From the NCBI RefSeq assembly GCF_023008585.1, contig NZ_CP095390.1, forward strand, positions 1,116,001 through 1,180,000: 64,000 nt of DNA, written 5' to 3'. The stretch is from Natribaculum breve. GTDB taxonomy: Archaea; Halobacteriota; Halobacteria; Halobacteriales; Natrialbaceae. Position numbers and translations under genes: made by a program. The notes under the pieces are model-generated. The model saw nothing but the letters and a program-made list of their open reading frames with translations. It was not told the DNA's origin and did not search any database. Positions 26,814 to 35,412 of this stretch are shown one piece after another (positions within the stretch are counted from its first letter, which is position 1; each line of letters begins with the position of its first letter).

Positions 26814-28385
26814 TCAGTTCTCCTCTCCGGTGTCGGTCGGCGTCGTCGCGTCGTCGGCCGAACCCGTTTCGTCGTAGGCGTACTCGACCCCGTCGCTTTC
26901 GGTCCGGTCGTCGAGCGTTTCGAAACGGGCGAGTACCTCGGTGAGTTCGCCGGCCCGATGCGAGAGCCGGTCCAGACTGTGCGTGACGTCCGAGACCGCC
27001 CCCGTCTGTTCTTCGGCGGCAGCGGCGACGCGTTCGGCCTCCGTCGCCGTCGCGTCGGCGATCGTCTCCGCCCGCTCGACGAGGACGACGACCGTCTCGG
27101 TCGCGTCGGCCTGCGCCGCCGTCGCGTCGGCGATCTCCTGGACGCCGTCGTTCGTTTCGGCCGCGTACGTCGCGATCTCGTCGAGGGCGTCGATCGCGTC
27201 TTCGATCGCGTCGGTGTGGTCGGCGATCCTGTCGCCAGTCTGCTGGACCTCGCCGGCCGTCGTCTCCGTTCGCTCCTTGATGCGCTCGAGTCGCGTCTCG
27301 ACGTCTTCGGCGGCGTCTCTGGTCTCGGCGGCGAGGTCTTTGATCTCGTCTGCGACCACGGCGAAGCCGTCGTCGGTCTCCGCCGAGTGTGCCGCCTCGA
27401 TGTTGGCGTTGAGCGCCAACACGTTGGTCCGCTCTGCGACCTCGGAGATGAACTCCACGAGTTCGTCGATCTGTGCCACCTCGTCCTCGAGTTCGGTGAT
27501 CGCGTCGACGGCGCGTTCGGACTCGCGTTCGATCTCCTGGACGTTCGCGATGGCCTCGCGAGCGGCGGCCCGTCCCCGACTGCCGGCCGCGGCGGTTCGC
27601 TCGGCCAGCGTGGCGACCTCGTCGGAGGAGGCCGCGATCTCTTCGTTCGTCGTCGACAGCCCGGCCGCCTGGCGGGACACTCGCTGGAACTGCTCGTTTT
27701 GCCGTTCGGTCCCGTCGGAAATCGCCTGAATGGCGTCGCTTACCTCCTGGCTCGTCCGCTCGATCTCCTCGGCGCTCGCGGTCACCTCCTCGCTCGCGGC
27801 CGCGACGTCGGTCGCGAACGTCCGCACCTGTACCACGGTCTCGTCGAGTTCCGCCATCATCTCGTTGAAACTCTCGGCGACGTCGGCCATCGCCTGGCTC
27901 TCGCTGTCCGGCTCCATCCGAACGGACAGGTCGCCTCGAGCACCGGCTTCCATGACTTCCCGGTACTCGTCGGCCGTCCGCTCGAGGTGGCGGTTGAACT
28001 GCTCGGTCTCCGCTCTGAGCGTCTCGGCTTCGTCGCGTGCGGTCGCCACCGCCTCCATCTGCTGCTCGAGTTCGGCGCGTTTCTCCTGGAGGTCCTCGAC
28101 TGTCAGCAGGCCGGTGTTGACCACGAGGAAGACGAAGACGGCACCGAACAGGAAGACGAGCCCGGTCAGGAGCTGGAACGCGACCTCGTAGCCGCCGACG
28201 GTGATCGCCAGCGCGCCGAGATAGCCGACGAGGAACACGACCATCAGCGCGAACAGCGCGCGCCACCGTTCTTCGTAGGCGTTTTCGGTGACTCGATCGA
28301 GTAGCCGTTTCGTGTAGTAGATCGACACGACCATCACGATCGCACCGACGAGGACGGGCCCCTGTACCAGCGGTGAGACGTCCAT
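26814..28385 (-). CDS. Methyl-accepting chemotaxis transducer
   Basis: 523 residues from the ATG at 28385 (a GTG three codons earlier is possible). Residues about 8-105 hold three membrane helices with short loops and no large extracellular domain. A HAMP-like stretch follows (MEAGARGDLSVRMEPDS). The long coiled coil carries the signalling tip SEVAERTNVLALNANIEAAHSAETDDGFAVVADEIKDLA. Such a layout suggests sensing of a cytoplasmic or membrane cue, or a partner receptor. No che genes are nearby. Confidence 0.92.
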   Translation of the reverse strand: MDVSPLVQGPVLVGAIVMVVSIYYTKRLLDRVTENAYEERWRALFALMVVFLVGYLGALAITVGGYEVAFQLLTGLVFLFGAVFVFLVVNTGLLTVEDLQEKRAELEQQMEAVATARDEAETLRAETEQFNRHLERTADEYREVMEAGARGDLSVRMEPDSESQAMADVAESFNEMMAELDETVVQVRTFATDVAAASEEVTASAEEIERTSQEVSDAIQAISDGTERQNEQFQRVSRQAAGLSTTNEEIAASSDEVATLAERTAAAGSRGRAAAREAIANVQEIERESERAVDAITELEDEVAQIDELVEFISEVAERTNVLALNANIEAAHSAETDDGFAVVADEIKDLAAETRDAAEDVETRLERIKERTETTAGEVQQTGDRIADHTDAIEDAIDALDEIATYAAETNDGVQEIADATAAQADATETVVVLVERAETIADATATEAERVAAAAEEQTGAVSDVTHSLDRLSHRAGELTEVLARFETLDDRTESDGVEYAYDETGSADDATTPTDTGEEN

Positions 28386-28597
28386 CGTCGTCACACCCCC
28401 CGGCGAACCGCCGTCGCTTCGATGTCACCGCTCGATCCCCCGAACGTTCCCCCGACGTGTCGGAATTCCATCGCCGTTCTGCTGGCACCTTCTGACTCCG
28501 ACAGTATATCATTTTCCCAGCATAATACGCAAACCTACACGTGTCTCGAGTCGATCGAGCGTGACCGTCGGGAGAGTCCGTCGACTCGGCGGCAGGT

Positions 28598-29275
28598 CTA
28601 GAGGCCGAGTTCCTCGAGCAAGGTCTCTGCGGCCGCCCTCGAGGAGCCGGGACCGCGGCCGGTGATCAGGTCGCCGTCGACGGTGACGCTCGTGTCGGCG
28701 TCGAGTTCCGCGTCCCACTCGCCGCCCGCCGTCTTTACCTCGTCTTCGACCCAGTACGGTAGCTTGCGGCCGTCGGGCATCGTGTCGTCGTCGTCGACGA
28801 TGTTTTCTTCCCACTCGTTGGGGAAGCCGGTGACCTCGCGTCCGTTGACGAGGAACGCGCCGTGGCGGTCTCTCGTGAACGCGAGCAGGCCGACGGCGTG
28901 GCAGACGACCAGCGCCTTCCCGTCGCCCTCGACGGTCTCGCGTAGCAGTTCGCGGGCGTGTCGGTCCTGGTTTACGTCCCACTCCGTGCCGTGACCGCCC
29001 GGGAAGACGACCGCGTCGTACTCGTCCGCGTGGGCCTCGACGATCGGAATCGGATCGGTCAGTCGTTCGTCCGTCTCGTGGACGTGCTGGACGTGCTCGG
29101 CCGTCTCCTCGCCGACGTTCTCGGGGTCGATCGATCGCTCGTCGATCACCGGCGGTGACCCGGTCGGCGTCGCGACCGTGATCTCGACGCCCGCGTTCGA
29201 GAGCGTCTCGAGCGGTTCGACGCACTCTTCGCCCCAGTACCCTTCCTCGCTCACGACGAACAGCGCCTTCGTCAT
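28598..29275 (-). CDS. DJ-1/PfpI family protein
   Basis: 225 residues. A class I glutamine-amidotransferase-like fold with FPGGHG and the nucleophile elbow ALVVCHAVGLL (Cys, His). VTGFPNEWEEN with ETHIH-free surroundings matches the YajL/Hsp31-like 'type 1 glutamine amidotransferase' group that includes glyoxalase III and chaperone members. The catalytic partner Glu in EEGYWGEE is also present. Which of these activities it has is not readable. Confidence 0.85.
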   Translation of the reverse strand: MTKALFVVSEEGYWGEECVEPLETLSNAGVEITVATPTGSPPVIDERSIDPENVGEETAEHVQHVHETDERLTDPIPIVEAHADEYDAVVFPGGHGTEWDVNQDRHARELLRETVEGDGKALVVCHAVGLLAFTRDRHGAFLVNGREVTGFPNEWEENIVDDDDTMPDGRKLPYWVEDEVKTAGGEWDAELDADTSVTVDGDLITGRGPGSSRAAAETLLEELGL

Positions 29276-29425
29276 GTCCCGACGTACCGCAGCAGAACGG
29301 TTAAACGCTCTGGCGGGAACTGCAGGTCGACGGCCATCGATGCCGCCGGTTTCGTCGTCGCCGGCATCCGACAGACCTGTTCTCTGGCCGAACCGTCAGG
29401 GTGGTCGGGAGTAGTCTTTAACAGT

Positions 29426-29437
29426 CACACCGGTGTG
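29426..29437. promoter_or_regulatory. Perfect 12-bp palindrome upstream of hsp20
   Basis: CACACCGGTGTG lies between a TATA-like CTTTAAC (about 29415-29421) and the ATG of hsp20 at 29462. Its place, just downstream of the TATA box, suits a repressor operator, but no factor is known. Confidence 0.4.
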
Positions 29438-29461
29438 TGGAGAAACGACCACGGTGGAACC

Positions 29462-29938
29462 ATGTCAAGCCGACGCAATCCGTTCGACGGACTCGAGGAA
29501 CTGTTCGAGCGAATGAGCCGCCAGTTCGAGAGCGCCGCTCGCGCGTGGGATACCTCCAGCGAAGAGATGCCGGCGTCTCCCGACGAGGGTGGATTCGGGA
29601 TGATGACGACCGAATCCAGTGCCGGACTCGACCTCGCCGACCACGACGACGAGTTCGTCGTCACGGTCGACGTTCCCGGCTACGAGAAAGACGACATCGA
29701 CGTCCGGCTCACGGACGACACGCTCCACATCGAGGGCGAGCGCGAACGAGAGACCGACGAGGAACAGGAGAATTACCTCCGTCGCGAGCGCCAGCGTCGC
29801 TCCTTCAGTCGGCAGGTCCGGCTGCCGGAACCTGTCGACACCGACGAGGCGTCGGCCCGCGTCCAGAACGGCGTGTTGACGATCACGCTCGGGAAAGAAG
29901 AACCCGGGCGCGACTCGCGTTCGATCGAAATCGAGTAA
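29462..29938 (+). CDS. Hsp20 small heat-shock protein
   Basis: 158 residues. The alpha-crystallin domain spans about residues 50-150 (GLDLADHDDEFVVTVDVPGYEKDDIDVRL ... NGVLTITLGK). The ARVQNGVLTIT strand is the family signature. The N-terminus (FDGLEELFERMSRQFES) is helical; no IxI/V tail is evident. ATP-independent holdase for unfolded proteins. The start is the ATG at 29462 rather than a GTG at 29435. Confidence 0.93.
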   Translation: MSSRRNPFDGLEELFERMSRQFESAARAWDTSSEEMPASPDEGGFGMMTTESSAGLDLADHDDEFVVTVDVPGYEKDDIDVRLTDDTLHIEGERERETDEEQENYLRRERQRRSFSRQVRLPEPVDTDEASARVQNGVLTITLGKEEPGRDSRSIEIE

Positions 29939-29941
29939 CCG

Positions 29942-30955
29942 TCACTGGTTTTCGTCGAGTTCGCTCTCGAGGTGGAGCGCGTCGAAGAACCGCCGTTCGA
30001 TCCGCGAACCGACGAACTCGAGCAGTTCGGCACCGTCGTCGCCTTCGTCCGCGAACAGGCCGAGGTCGATCCGGCCACCGGCCATGTCGTGGTGGCCGCC
30101 GACGGAGCCGAACTGCGCGAAGGCGTCTTTCAGCGTCTCGCCCATGTGGACGCGCGGATCGACCGACCGACCGCTCATGCGAATCTGTCCGTCGACGATG
30201 CCGTACGCGAGCACCGTGTCGACGCCCTCGAGGTTGAGCAGGTAATCCGCGGCCTGTGGCAGCGCGTCGGTCTCGACGGTCCGACCGACGCTCGCGACGA
30301 GCGACGAGCCCCGTCGTTCTCTCGACGAGATCGCGTGGCCGATCGCGTCGATCGTCGCCGGCGAGAACGCCGTCCCGTACAGCTGTTCGAGAAGCTCGAG
30401 GTCGGCGTCGGAAACGACCGCGAGGGCAGCCTCGTACTCCCGGTCGGTCGGTTCGCGAATGAAGTCGAGGCGCTCGCGATGGAGCGCGAACAGGAGTGCC
30501 GAGGCGAGACGAGTCGTCAGCGCCACCTCGAGGTCACGGAGGTACTCGACGAAGATGGTCGAGGTCGCGCCGTACTCGAGTCTGACGTCGGCGAACGTGG
30601 CGTCGATCTCCTCGCCGGGGTGGTGGTCGACGACGATATTCGGTTCGATCTCGGCGGGAACTTCCGTGTTCGCACCCGGTTGCGAGTGATCGACGAAGGC
30701 GATACACTCGTAGTCGTCGAGATCGACCTCGTCGATTTCGTCTGCGTCGATGCCGAGCAGGTTGACAAAGGCGCGATTTTGCTGGTGGGAGATCTCGCCA
30801 CCGTAAACGATGGTCGCGTCGACGTCGCGTGCGTCGGCGATCGCCTCGAGTGCGACGGCGCCGGCGAGACAGTCGGGATCCGGGTTGTCGTGACAGACGA
30901 TCACGAGCGAGTCGACGTCCTCGAGAACGGCCGCGAGCTCGTCCCCGCGTGACAT
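29942..30955 (-). CDS. DHH-family phosphoesterase (RecJ/NrnA-like)
   Basis: 337 residues. DHH motifs are visible: VCHDNPDPDCLAGA, a central AFVDHSQPG, then VVDHHPGEE, and a C-terminal DHHA1 domain with VGGHHDMAGGRI. It is a predicted single-strand nuclease or nanoRNase using Mn ions. Stop codons of this gene and hsp20 are 3 bp apart in convergent arrangement. Confidence 0.85.
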   Translation of the reverse strand: MSRGDELAAVLEDVDSLVIVCHDNPDPDCLAGAVALEAIADARDVDATIVYGGEISHQQNRAFVNLLGIDADEIDEVDLDDYECIAFVDHSQPGANTEVPAEIEPNIVVDHHPGEEIDATFADVRLEYGATSTIFVEYLRDLEVALTTRLASALLFALHRERLDFIREPTDREYEAALAVVSDADLELLEQLYGTAFSPATIDAIGHAISSRERRGSSLVASVGRTVETDALPQAADYLLNLEGVDTVLAYGIVDGQIRMSGRSVDPRVHMGETLKDAFAQFGSVGGHHDMAGGRIDLGLFADEGDDGAELLEFVGSRIERRFFDALHLESELDENQ

Positions 30956-31060
30956 GGTGGAACCTACGGGAACCAGCGGCTTGAACCCCGTGGCGGCTCT
31001 CGCGGTGGCCCGCGTCCGGGGGACCGTCTCGTCGACGGCGAGCCGTCGCGAACGGGGGAG

Positions 31061-31405
31061 CTACGTCGTCGGAGCGACGTCGTCGTCGGTCTGTGCGTCG
31101 GCGATGATGATGCCGGCACCGCCCAGGAGAAACGACGCCGGGACGATAGCGAGCCAGAAGTTCGCCTGCCAGTAGCCGAGCGCGAAGAGGGCGAACCCGG
31201 CGACGATCGCGGGCACGCTGCGGCCGAGCAGCGCGTTACCCACGCCGACGAGCGTGACGACCGCGACGATCGCGAAAAAGCCCACTCGAAACGCCGACGG
31301 GCCGACGTTCGAGAACACCAGATATATCCCAGTGGCGACGTAGATCGCGGAGAGAATCGACATGAGCTTCGCGACGGCGACGTTTCGACCGCTTCTCTCG
31401 GACAT
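31061..31405 (-). CDS. Four-helix membrane protein, unknown function
   Basis: 114 residues from the ATG at 31405. Four hydrophobic helices (around residues 10-30, 37-58, 64-80, 84-102) with short loops, and a short acidic tail. No family recognised. The longer frame upstream is basic and unlikely. Confidence 0.65.
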   Translation of the reverse strand: MSERSGRNVAVAKLMSILSAIYVATGIYLVFSNVGPSAFRVGFFAIVAVVTLVGVGNALLGRSVPAIVAGFALFALGYWQANFWLAIVPASFLLGGAGIIIADAQTDDDVAPTT

Positions 31406-31500
31406 AGGCGAGGGTTCGTCGTCGGCCTCCTTATCGGTTCGGACACGCGATGGACTCCGACGGTCCGATCCGTTTTTGGTACGAAGCCGACCGCGGCGGT

Positions 31501-32502
31501 TCACTCCCGCCCCGTCAGCGCCTCGCTGGCGGGGGCAAACGAGATCGTCGATCCGACGCCCTCCTCGAGTGCTCGCTCGTACAGCAGGTACGCGGCGGCG
31601 ACCGTCTCGATGCCGGTGCCACCGCTGTCGAAGACGGTGATCTCGTCGTCGCTCGTCCGCCCCGGTTCGACGCCGGCGACGACCTCGCCGAGTTCGGCGT
31701 GGACGTGGTCTTCGGTCACCACGCCGTCCTCGAGTGCGGCGAGAAACGAACCCGCGTCGTAGGTCGCACGCTCGCGGAGGTCGGGGACGTACGTCGCTCG
31801 CTCGATCGTCGTCGTGTCGAGTTCCCGTTTTCCCGGGTGGTACTGGCCCATCGCGGTGACGTGGGTCCCTGGATCGAGCGCGTCACCGTCGAAGACCGGC
31901 TCGCTCGCCGTCGTCGCGGTGATCACCACGTCCGCACCCGAGACCGCCGACTCGCTCGAGTCGACGGCGGCGACGTCGGCCTCGAGGCGGTCGTCGAACT
32001 CGGCGGCGAAGGACTCGCGGTTCTCGCGGGTCGGCGAGTAGACGCGAACGTCGGTGAACTCGCGGACGGTCGCAGTCGCGAGCACCTGGCCGCGTGCCTG
32101 TGCGCCGGTGCCGACGACGGCGAGCGTCTCGGCGTCCTCGCGGGCGAGTGCGTCGACGCCGACGGCACCGGCCGCACCGGTCTTGAAGGGGTTCATACTC
32201 GCACCGTCGAGCAGGGCGAGCGGTTCGCCGCTCTCGGCGTCGAAAAGCGGCGTCATGAACCAGGCGTCGCCGGCACCGAAGCCGGCCGAGTACATGTACC
32301 CGCCCATCGCGCCGGTGTCGGGGAGGAGGGCAGCGTAACTGGTCATCATGCCCCCGGGGTCAGACCGGAGGAACTTCTGGCGGGGGTGAGCGGGCGCACC
32401 CTCGCCGCGCTGGCGATACCCCTCGCGAACGGCGTCTACGTACTCGGCGGGCGTTGCGAGACCGGCGACGTCGTCGCTCGTGAGAAACAGCGTGTCGGTC
32501 AT
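31501..32502 (-). CDS. Ornithine cyclodeaminase/mu-crystallin family enzyme
   Basis: 333 residues. The Rossmann motif VVGTGAQARGQVLA and DGASMNPFKTGAAGAVGVDALA identify the family, which includes ornithine cyclodeaminase, archaeal alanine dehydrogenase and ketimine reductases. PSDPGGMM in the N-terminal half and the Lys in RQKF fit catalytic positions. The sequence does not decide between alanine dehydrogenase and another member. Confidence 0.85.
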   Translation of the reverse strand: MTDTLFLTSDDVAGLATPAEYVDAVREGYRQRGEGAPAHPRQKFLRSDPGGMMTSYAALLPDTGAMGGYMYSAGFGAGDAWFMTPLFDAESGEPLALLDGASMNPFKTGAAGAVGVDALAREDAETLAVVGTGAQARGQVLATATVREFTDVRVYSPTRENRESFAAEFDDRLEADVAAVDSSESAVSGADVVITATTASEPVFDGDALDPGTHVTAMGQYHPGKRELDTTTIERATYVPDLRERATYDAGSFLAALEDGVVTEDHVHAELGEVVAGVEPGRTSDDEITVFDSGGTGIETVAAAYLLYERALEEGVGSTISFAPASEALTGRE

Positions 32503-32550
32503 GGTCGTCCCAACGAACGGTGGGGTAAAAAAGACAGGAGAAGCGGCGCT

Positions 32551-32778
32551 TCAGTCCGCGTTGGCTGGAGTATGCGACGTCTGGCTCTTGCTCTTGCTCT
32601 CTTCGCGTGCGTCGACCGGCGAGTTGACGAACATCGCGTGGCCGATGAGGCCGACCGCGACGAGCGCACCGAACGGCACGGCGCTCATCACGGAGACGCC
32701 GACGACGGTGAGTGCTGCGGTGACTCCGAGCAGTGCGACCGGAATGAGCCCAAGAACAATGTCGTAATATCCAGCCAT
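32551..32778 (-). CDS. Small two-helix membrane protein, 75 aa
   Basis: 75 residues with two hydrophobic helices (residues 5-25 and 31-50) and a hydrophilic Ser/Lys tail. Its promoter is unusually clear: a TATA box 31 nt upstream flanked by an inverted repeat. Function unknown; haloarchaea-type small membrane protein. Confidence 0.7.
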   Translation of the reverse strand: MAGYYDIVLGLIPVALLGVTAALTVVGVSVMSAVPFGALVAVGLIGHAMFVNSPVDAREESKSKSQTSHTPANAD

Positions 32779-32792
32779 AATCTATCTCATAC

Positions 32793-32824
32793 TATGGGAT
32801 ATTGCTATATAAGTGTTTCCCATA
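32793..32824. promoter_or_regulatory. TATA box enclosed by a TATGGGA/TCCCATA inverted repeat
   Basis: Half-sites at 32793-32799 and 32818-32824 are perfect inverted copies with an 18-nt spacer that contains the TATA-like TATATAAG (32806-32813). The ATG at 32778 is about 31 nt from the TATA centre. Binding across both half-sites would cover the TBP site. Confidence 0.5.
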
Positions 32825-33195
32825 ATCGGCTTATAGCAGACCTGTCTCCAATTCTGATCCCACATAGAGGATATAGATAAGTTATGAGTAAATAATACCA
32901 GGATCGAGACGCTGTAATTTGGTCGAATCGACCTGGAAATCGATCGGGCGCGGACGGCGGCGAGTCGAGAAGGTCGCGCAATCGCGGGCCAGCGGTGGCG
33001 AAATCCGGGAACGGGTCGAGAGCCGTCCGGGAGAACTCGTCCGCGTCGTTCACGCGGCCCCGACTCGACTCGAGAGCTCACATACGAACGATGATACGTC
33101 CGTGGATCACGTCGAAATCGAACGTGGAACGGGGGTCGGGCCGTTCGGAACGCGTCCGCGCCGTAAGCAACCGCGCGGCACGGCGGTTCGCGAGA
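32825..33195. other. Intergenic region, AT-rich then decayed coding-like
   Basis: The left 100 nt are AT-rich with TATAGCAG and GGATATAGATAAG strings. On the minus strand, 33053-32930 reads with haloarchaeal codon use (MNDADEFSRTALDPFPDF...) but the frame then runs into AT-rich non-coding DNA. This looks like a gene remnant rather than a gene. Confidence 0.45.
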
Positions 33196-33618
33196 TCAGT
33201 CGCCGGCCGCAACCGCGTATCCGATCCGCCAGGACAGGAGCACGACCAGCCCGGTCACGGTCATCACGAGGTTGAACGGCCAGACTGCGCTGCCCTCGAA
33301 CACCGGGGACGACCGGAGCAACAACCCGACGTTGACCGCGGCGAGCCAGGCGAGTGCCGTCACGCGCGCCGCAGTCGTCGACGAGGATAGCGCCCGTGGC
33401 GCGTAGACGTCGGCGAGGGGGACGACGACGAGCCAGCCGATCACGAACGGGATCATCGTCTCGAGTGCGTCGAGCGGCGCGTCGACCGGATTGCCGCCGT
33501 GGTTCAGGAACCCGACGAGTACGAGCCCCGCGACCAGCGCGACGTCGACGAGTCCCAGAAACACCGTCCGGCGATCCACGACACCGCCCGTCTCGAGCGT
33601 TCGTACGTCTTCGACCAT
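33196..33618 (-). CDS. DUF3054 family membrane protein
   Basis: 140 residues from the ATG at 33618. Four hydrophobic helices; the segments FLGLVDVALVAGLVLVGFLNHGGNP and PFVIGWLVVVPLADVY match DUF3054. No function is known. The upstream 68-residue extension of the frame is Arg/Ser-rich and non-coding in character. Confidence 0.78.
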   Translation of the reverse strand: MVEDVRTLETGGVVDRRTVFLGLVDVALVAGLVLVGFLNHGGNPVDAPLDALETMIPFVIGWLVVVPLADVYAPRALSSSTTAARVTALAWLAAVNVGLLLRSSPVFEGSAVWPFNLVMTVTGLVVLLSWRIGYAVAAGD

Positions 33619-34029
33619 ACGAGAGCGTCGGTTCCGTGGACCTATGGCTTTCCCGGTTCTCGACCGTCGATGACAGGAGAGGAGGAACCGCGGCGACTGG
33701 CGTCGCCGTGGTCGTCCAACGGACAGAGCGTCGGCGTGCGAGGCGCCCAGCCCCGCACTCGCGAAACGAGGCCCTTCTCGTACTTTGTTATCGGCATCTT
33801 TCGAGCGCGACGACCGTCCCACGGCGAGCGCCGCGACTGGTAACGAGAGCCTAGCCCGTTCGACGGCGACCGTCGTTCGAAGACGACTCCTTGAGTTCGT
33901 GACGGCCTCGCGACCCGTCGTCGAAGACTCGCGACGAAGCCGACGACGGCACGCTCCGGGCCGAGACGGCCGCTCTCGGTGCCCGACGCGTCGACGGTGC
34001 CAACGCGCGTTCTATCAGCCGTAAGGCAG
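33619..34029. other. Intergenic region without recognised gene
   Basis: About 410 nt of GC-rich DNA. Open frames on both strands are Arg/Ser-rich shadows with no promoter. The only clear signal is the TATA box at its right edge. Confidence 0.5.
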
Positions 34030-34039
34030 AACTAATATA
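34030..34039 (+). promoter_or_regulatory. TATA box for the zinc-ribbon/J-domain gene
   Basis: AACTAATATA, about 28 nt before the ATG at 34064, implying a leaderless or nearly leaderless mRNA. Confidence 0.6.
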
Positions 34040-34063
34040 GCAAGAATACATACTGTCGTCTCG

Positions 34064-34723
34064 ATGGCAGTGGCCGACGAACGACGAGAGGGATGTGACG
34101 GGTGTGGGCGAACCGTCTCGCTCGAGAACCTCACGACGGTGACGATGCCCGACGGCGAGGCCATCGCCTGCTGCCCCGAGTGTGAACCCCACGCTCGAGA
34201 GGCAGCGGAGAAACTCTCGTCGCTCGACACGCAGCGAGCCAGCTGCGACGGCTGCAACGGCGAGTTCCCCAGCGCGGACCTCGAAGACGTCGTCCTGACC
34301 GACGGGACGGTCATCTCCTGTTGTCCGGACTGTCTCGCGGAGGTCCCGGGCAGAAGCGACGGCACCGAGTCGTCGGCCGACGGCACCGAGGCAGAGACCA
34401 CCGAGATCGCCACGACGAAGAACCTCTGCAGTCAGTGCCACGAGTGGATCGGCGAGGAACTCTTTCGGGTCACGACGGTCGACGGTCGAACCGAGGAGAT
34501 GTGCCGAGACTGCAAGGAACTGCTCGAGGACGATGGCGTCGTCACGGACGTCCAGATGCGAAAGGCCGAGGCGCGCGAGATCCTCGGCGTCGAGGCGGGG
34601 GCGACGGAGTCAGAGATCCGAAACGCCTTCCTGACGCAGATCAAAAGCGCACACCCCGACAGAAAAAGCGGGAGTCGGTCGGCGTTCAAACTCGTCAAAC
34701 GAGCCTACGATCGACTCATCTGA
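34064..34723 (+). CDS. Three-zinc-ribbon protein with C-terminal J domain
   Basis: 219 residues. Three treble-clef-like cysteine modules come first (CDGCG...CCPEC, CDGCN...CCPDC, CSQCH...CRDC). Residues about 165-219 form a short J domain with an intact HPD (SAHPDRKSGSRSAFKLVKRAYDRL) and the usual EILGVEAGATESEIRNAF start. In ordinary DnaJ the J domain is N-terminal; here it is last, which suggests the zinc modules choose the client and the J domain calls DnaK. It is convergent with the TIR gene, 5 bp between stops. Confidence 0.8.
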   Translation: MAVADERREGCDGCGRTVSLENLTTVTMPDGEAIACCPECEPHAREAAEKLSSLDTQRASCDGCNGEFPSADLEDVVLTDGTVISCCPDCLAEVPGRSDGTESSADGTEAETTEIATTKNLCSQCHEWIGEELFRVTTVDGRTEEMCRDCKELLEDDGVVTDVQMRKAEAREILGVEAGATESEIRNAFLTQIKSAHPDRKSGSRSAFKLVKRAYDRLI

Positions 34724-34728
34724 TCTCG

Positions 34729-35352
34729 TCATCTTCCCGGTGGCGCTCGGCCATCTTCGCGCCGGACGAACCCGAGCGTCGCCGGATCGAAGTAGTACGT
34801 CGTCCCGCAGACGTCACACGTCGTCTCGAGGCGCTGGCCGTGTTTGTGGCGCTTCCACAGTTTCGTCTGTTCGTCGTCGATCTCGAGGGTGACCCGGTGG
34901 CCACAGCCCGGCAGCGTACACGGGAACCGAACGAACCAGTTCGGGACCGCGAGTCCGCCAAGCGGGGTGAGTTCGTCGCGGAGTCGACCGAGGATCACGA
35001 AGATCGTCGCCGTCAGATTCTCGCGATCGATTTCGACGCCGTCGACGTCCGCGACGTAGCCACCACGGAGTTGCTCGTGGTCGTAAAGTGGGAGGACGGG
35101 AACGTCCTTCGCGACCGCGTAGCCGATCTCCTGGTTTACCCACTGATTTTCGGCTGCATCGTCGGTCAACACGGCGACGAGGAGGTCGCTATCGGCGATT
35201 CGACCCTTGAGCAGGTCACGGGAACGGTCGGCGTCGGCCTCCTCGAGGGCGATGTGAACGCCGAAGGGGAAGTTCTTGACCGTCGAGAACAGGTCCTGAA
35301 CCAGCTCGAGGTCGCCCGGCGCGTGCGCCACGTACACCTGTTCTCCAGTCAT
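34729..35352 (-). CDS. TIR-like domain protein with C-terminal zinc finger
   Basis: 207 residues. Residues 1-125 have a TIR/SEFIR-type flavodoxin-like pattern: QVYVAHAPGDLELVQDL, then DSDLLVAVLTDDAAENQWVNQEIGYAV with Glu75 in the position of the catalytic Glu of TIR NADases. Residues 140-190 form a zinc module (Cys145, Cys150, Cys179, Cys182; a His at 152). Bacterial and archaeal TIR proteins often act in anti-phage defence by NAD cleavage or cyclic-ADPR signalling, usually paired with a sensor. No Thoeris or CBASS partner is adjacent, so that role is inference. Confidence 0.7.
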   Translation of the reverse strand: MTGEQVYVAHAPGDLELVQDLFSTVKNFPFGVHIALEEADADRSRDLLKGRIADSDLLVAVLTDDAAENQWVNQEIGYAVAKDVPVLPLYDHEQLRGGYVADVDGVEIDRENLTATIFVILGRLRDELTPLGGLAVPNWFVRFPCTLPGCGHRVTLEIDDEQTKLWKRHKHGQRLETTCDVCGTTYYFDPATLGFVRREDGRAPPGR

Positions 35353-35412
35353 CGATAGACGATCTTAATTTAGAGTCGAACGTCTTCAATGTAACTGTAA
35401 TTCGCTGAAAGA

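Noticed and set aside
34064..35352. Complete Thoeris-like defence operon
   Set aside because: Only one TIR-like gene; the neighbour is convergent, not co-directional, and is not a SIR2/Macro or TM effector.
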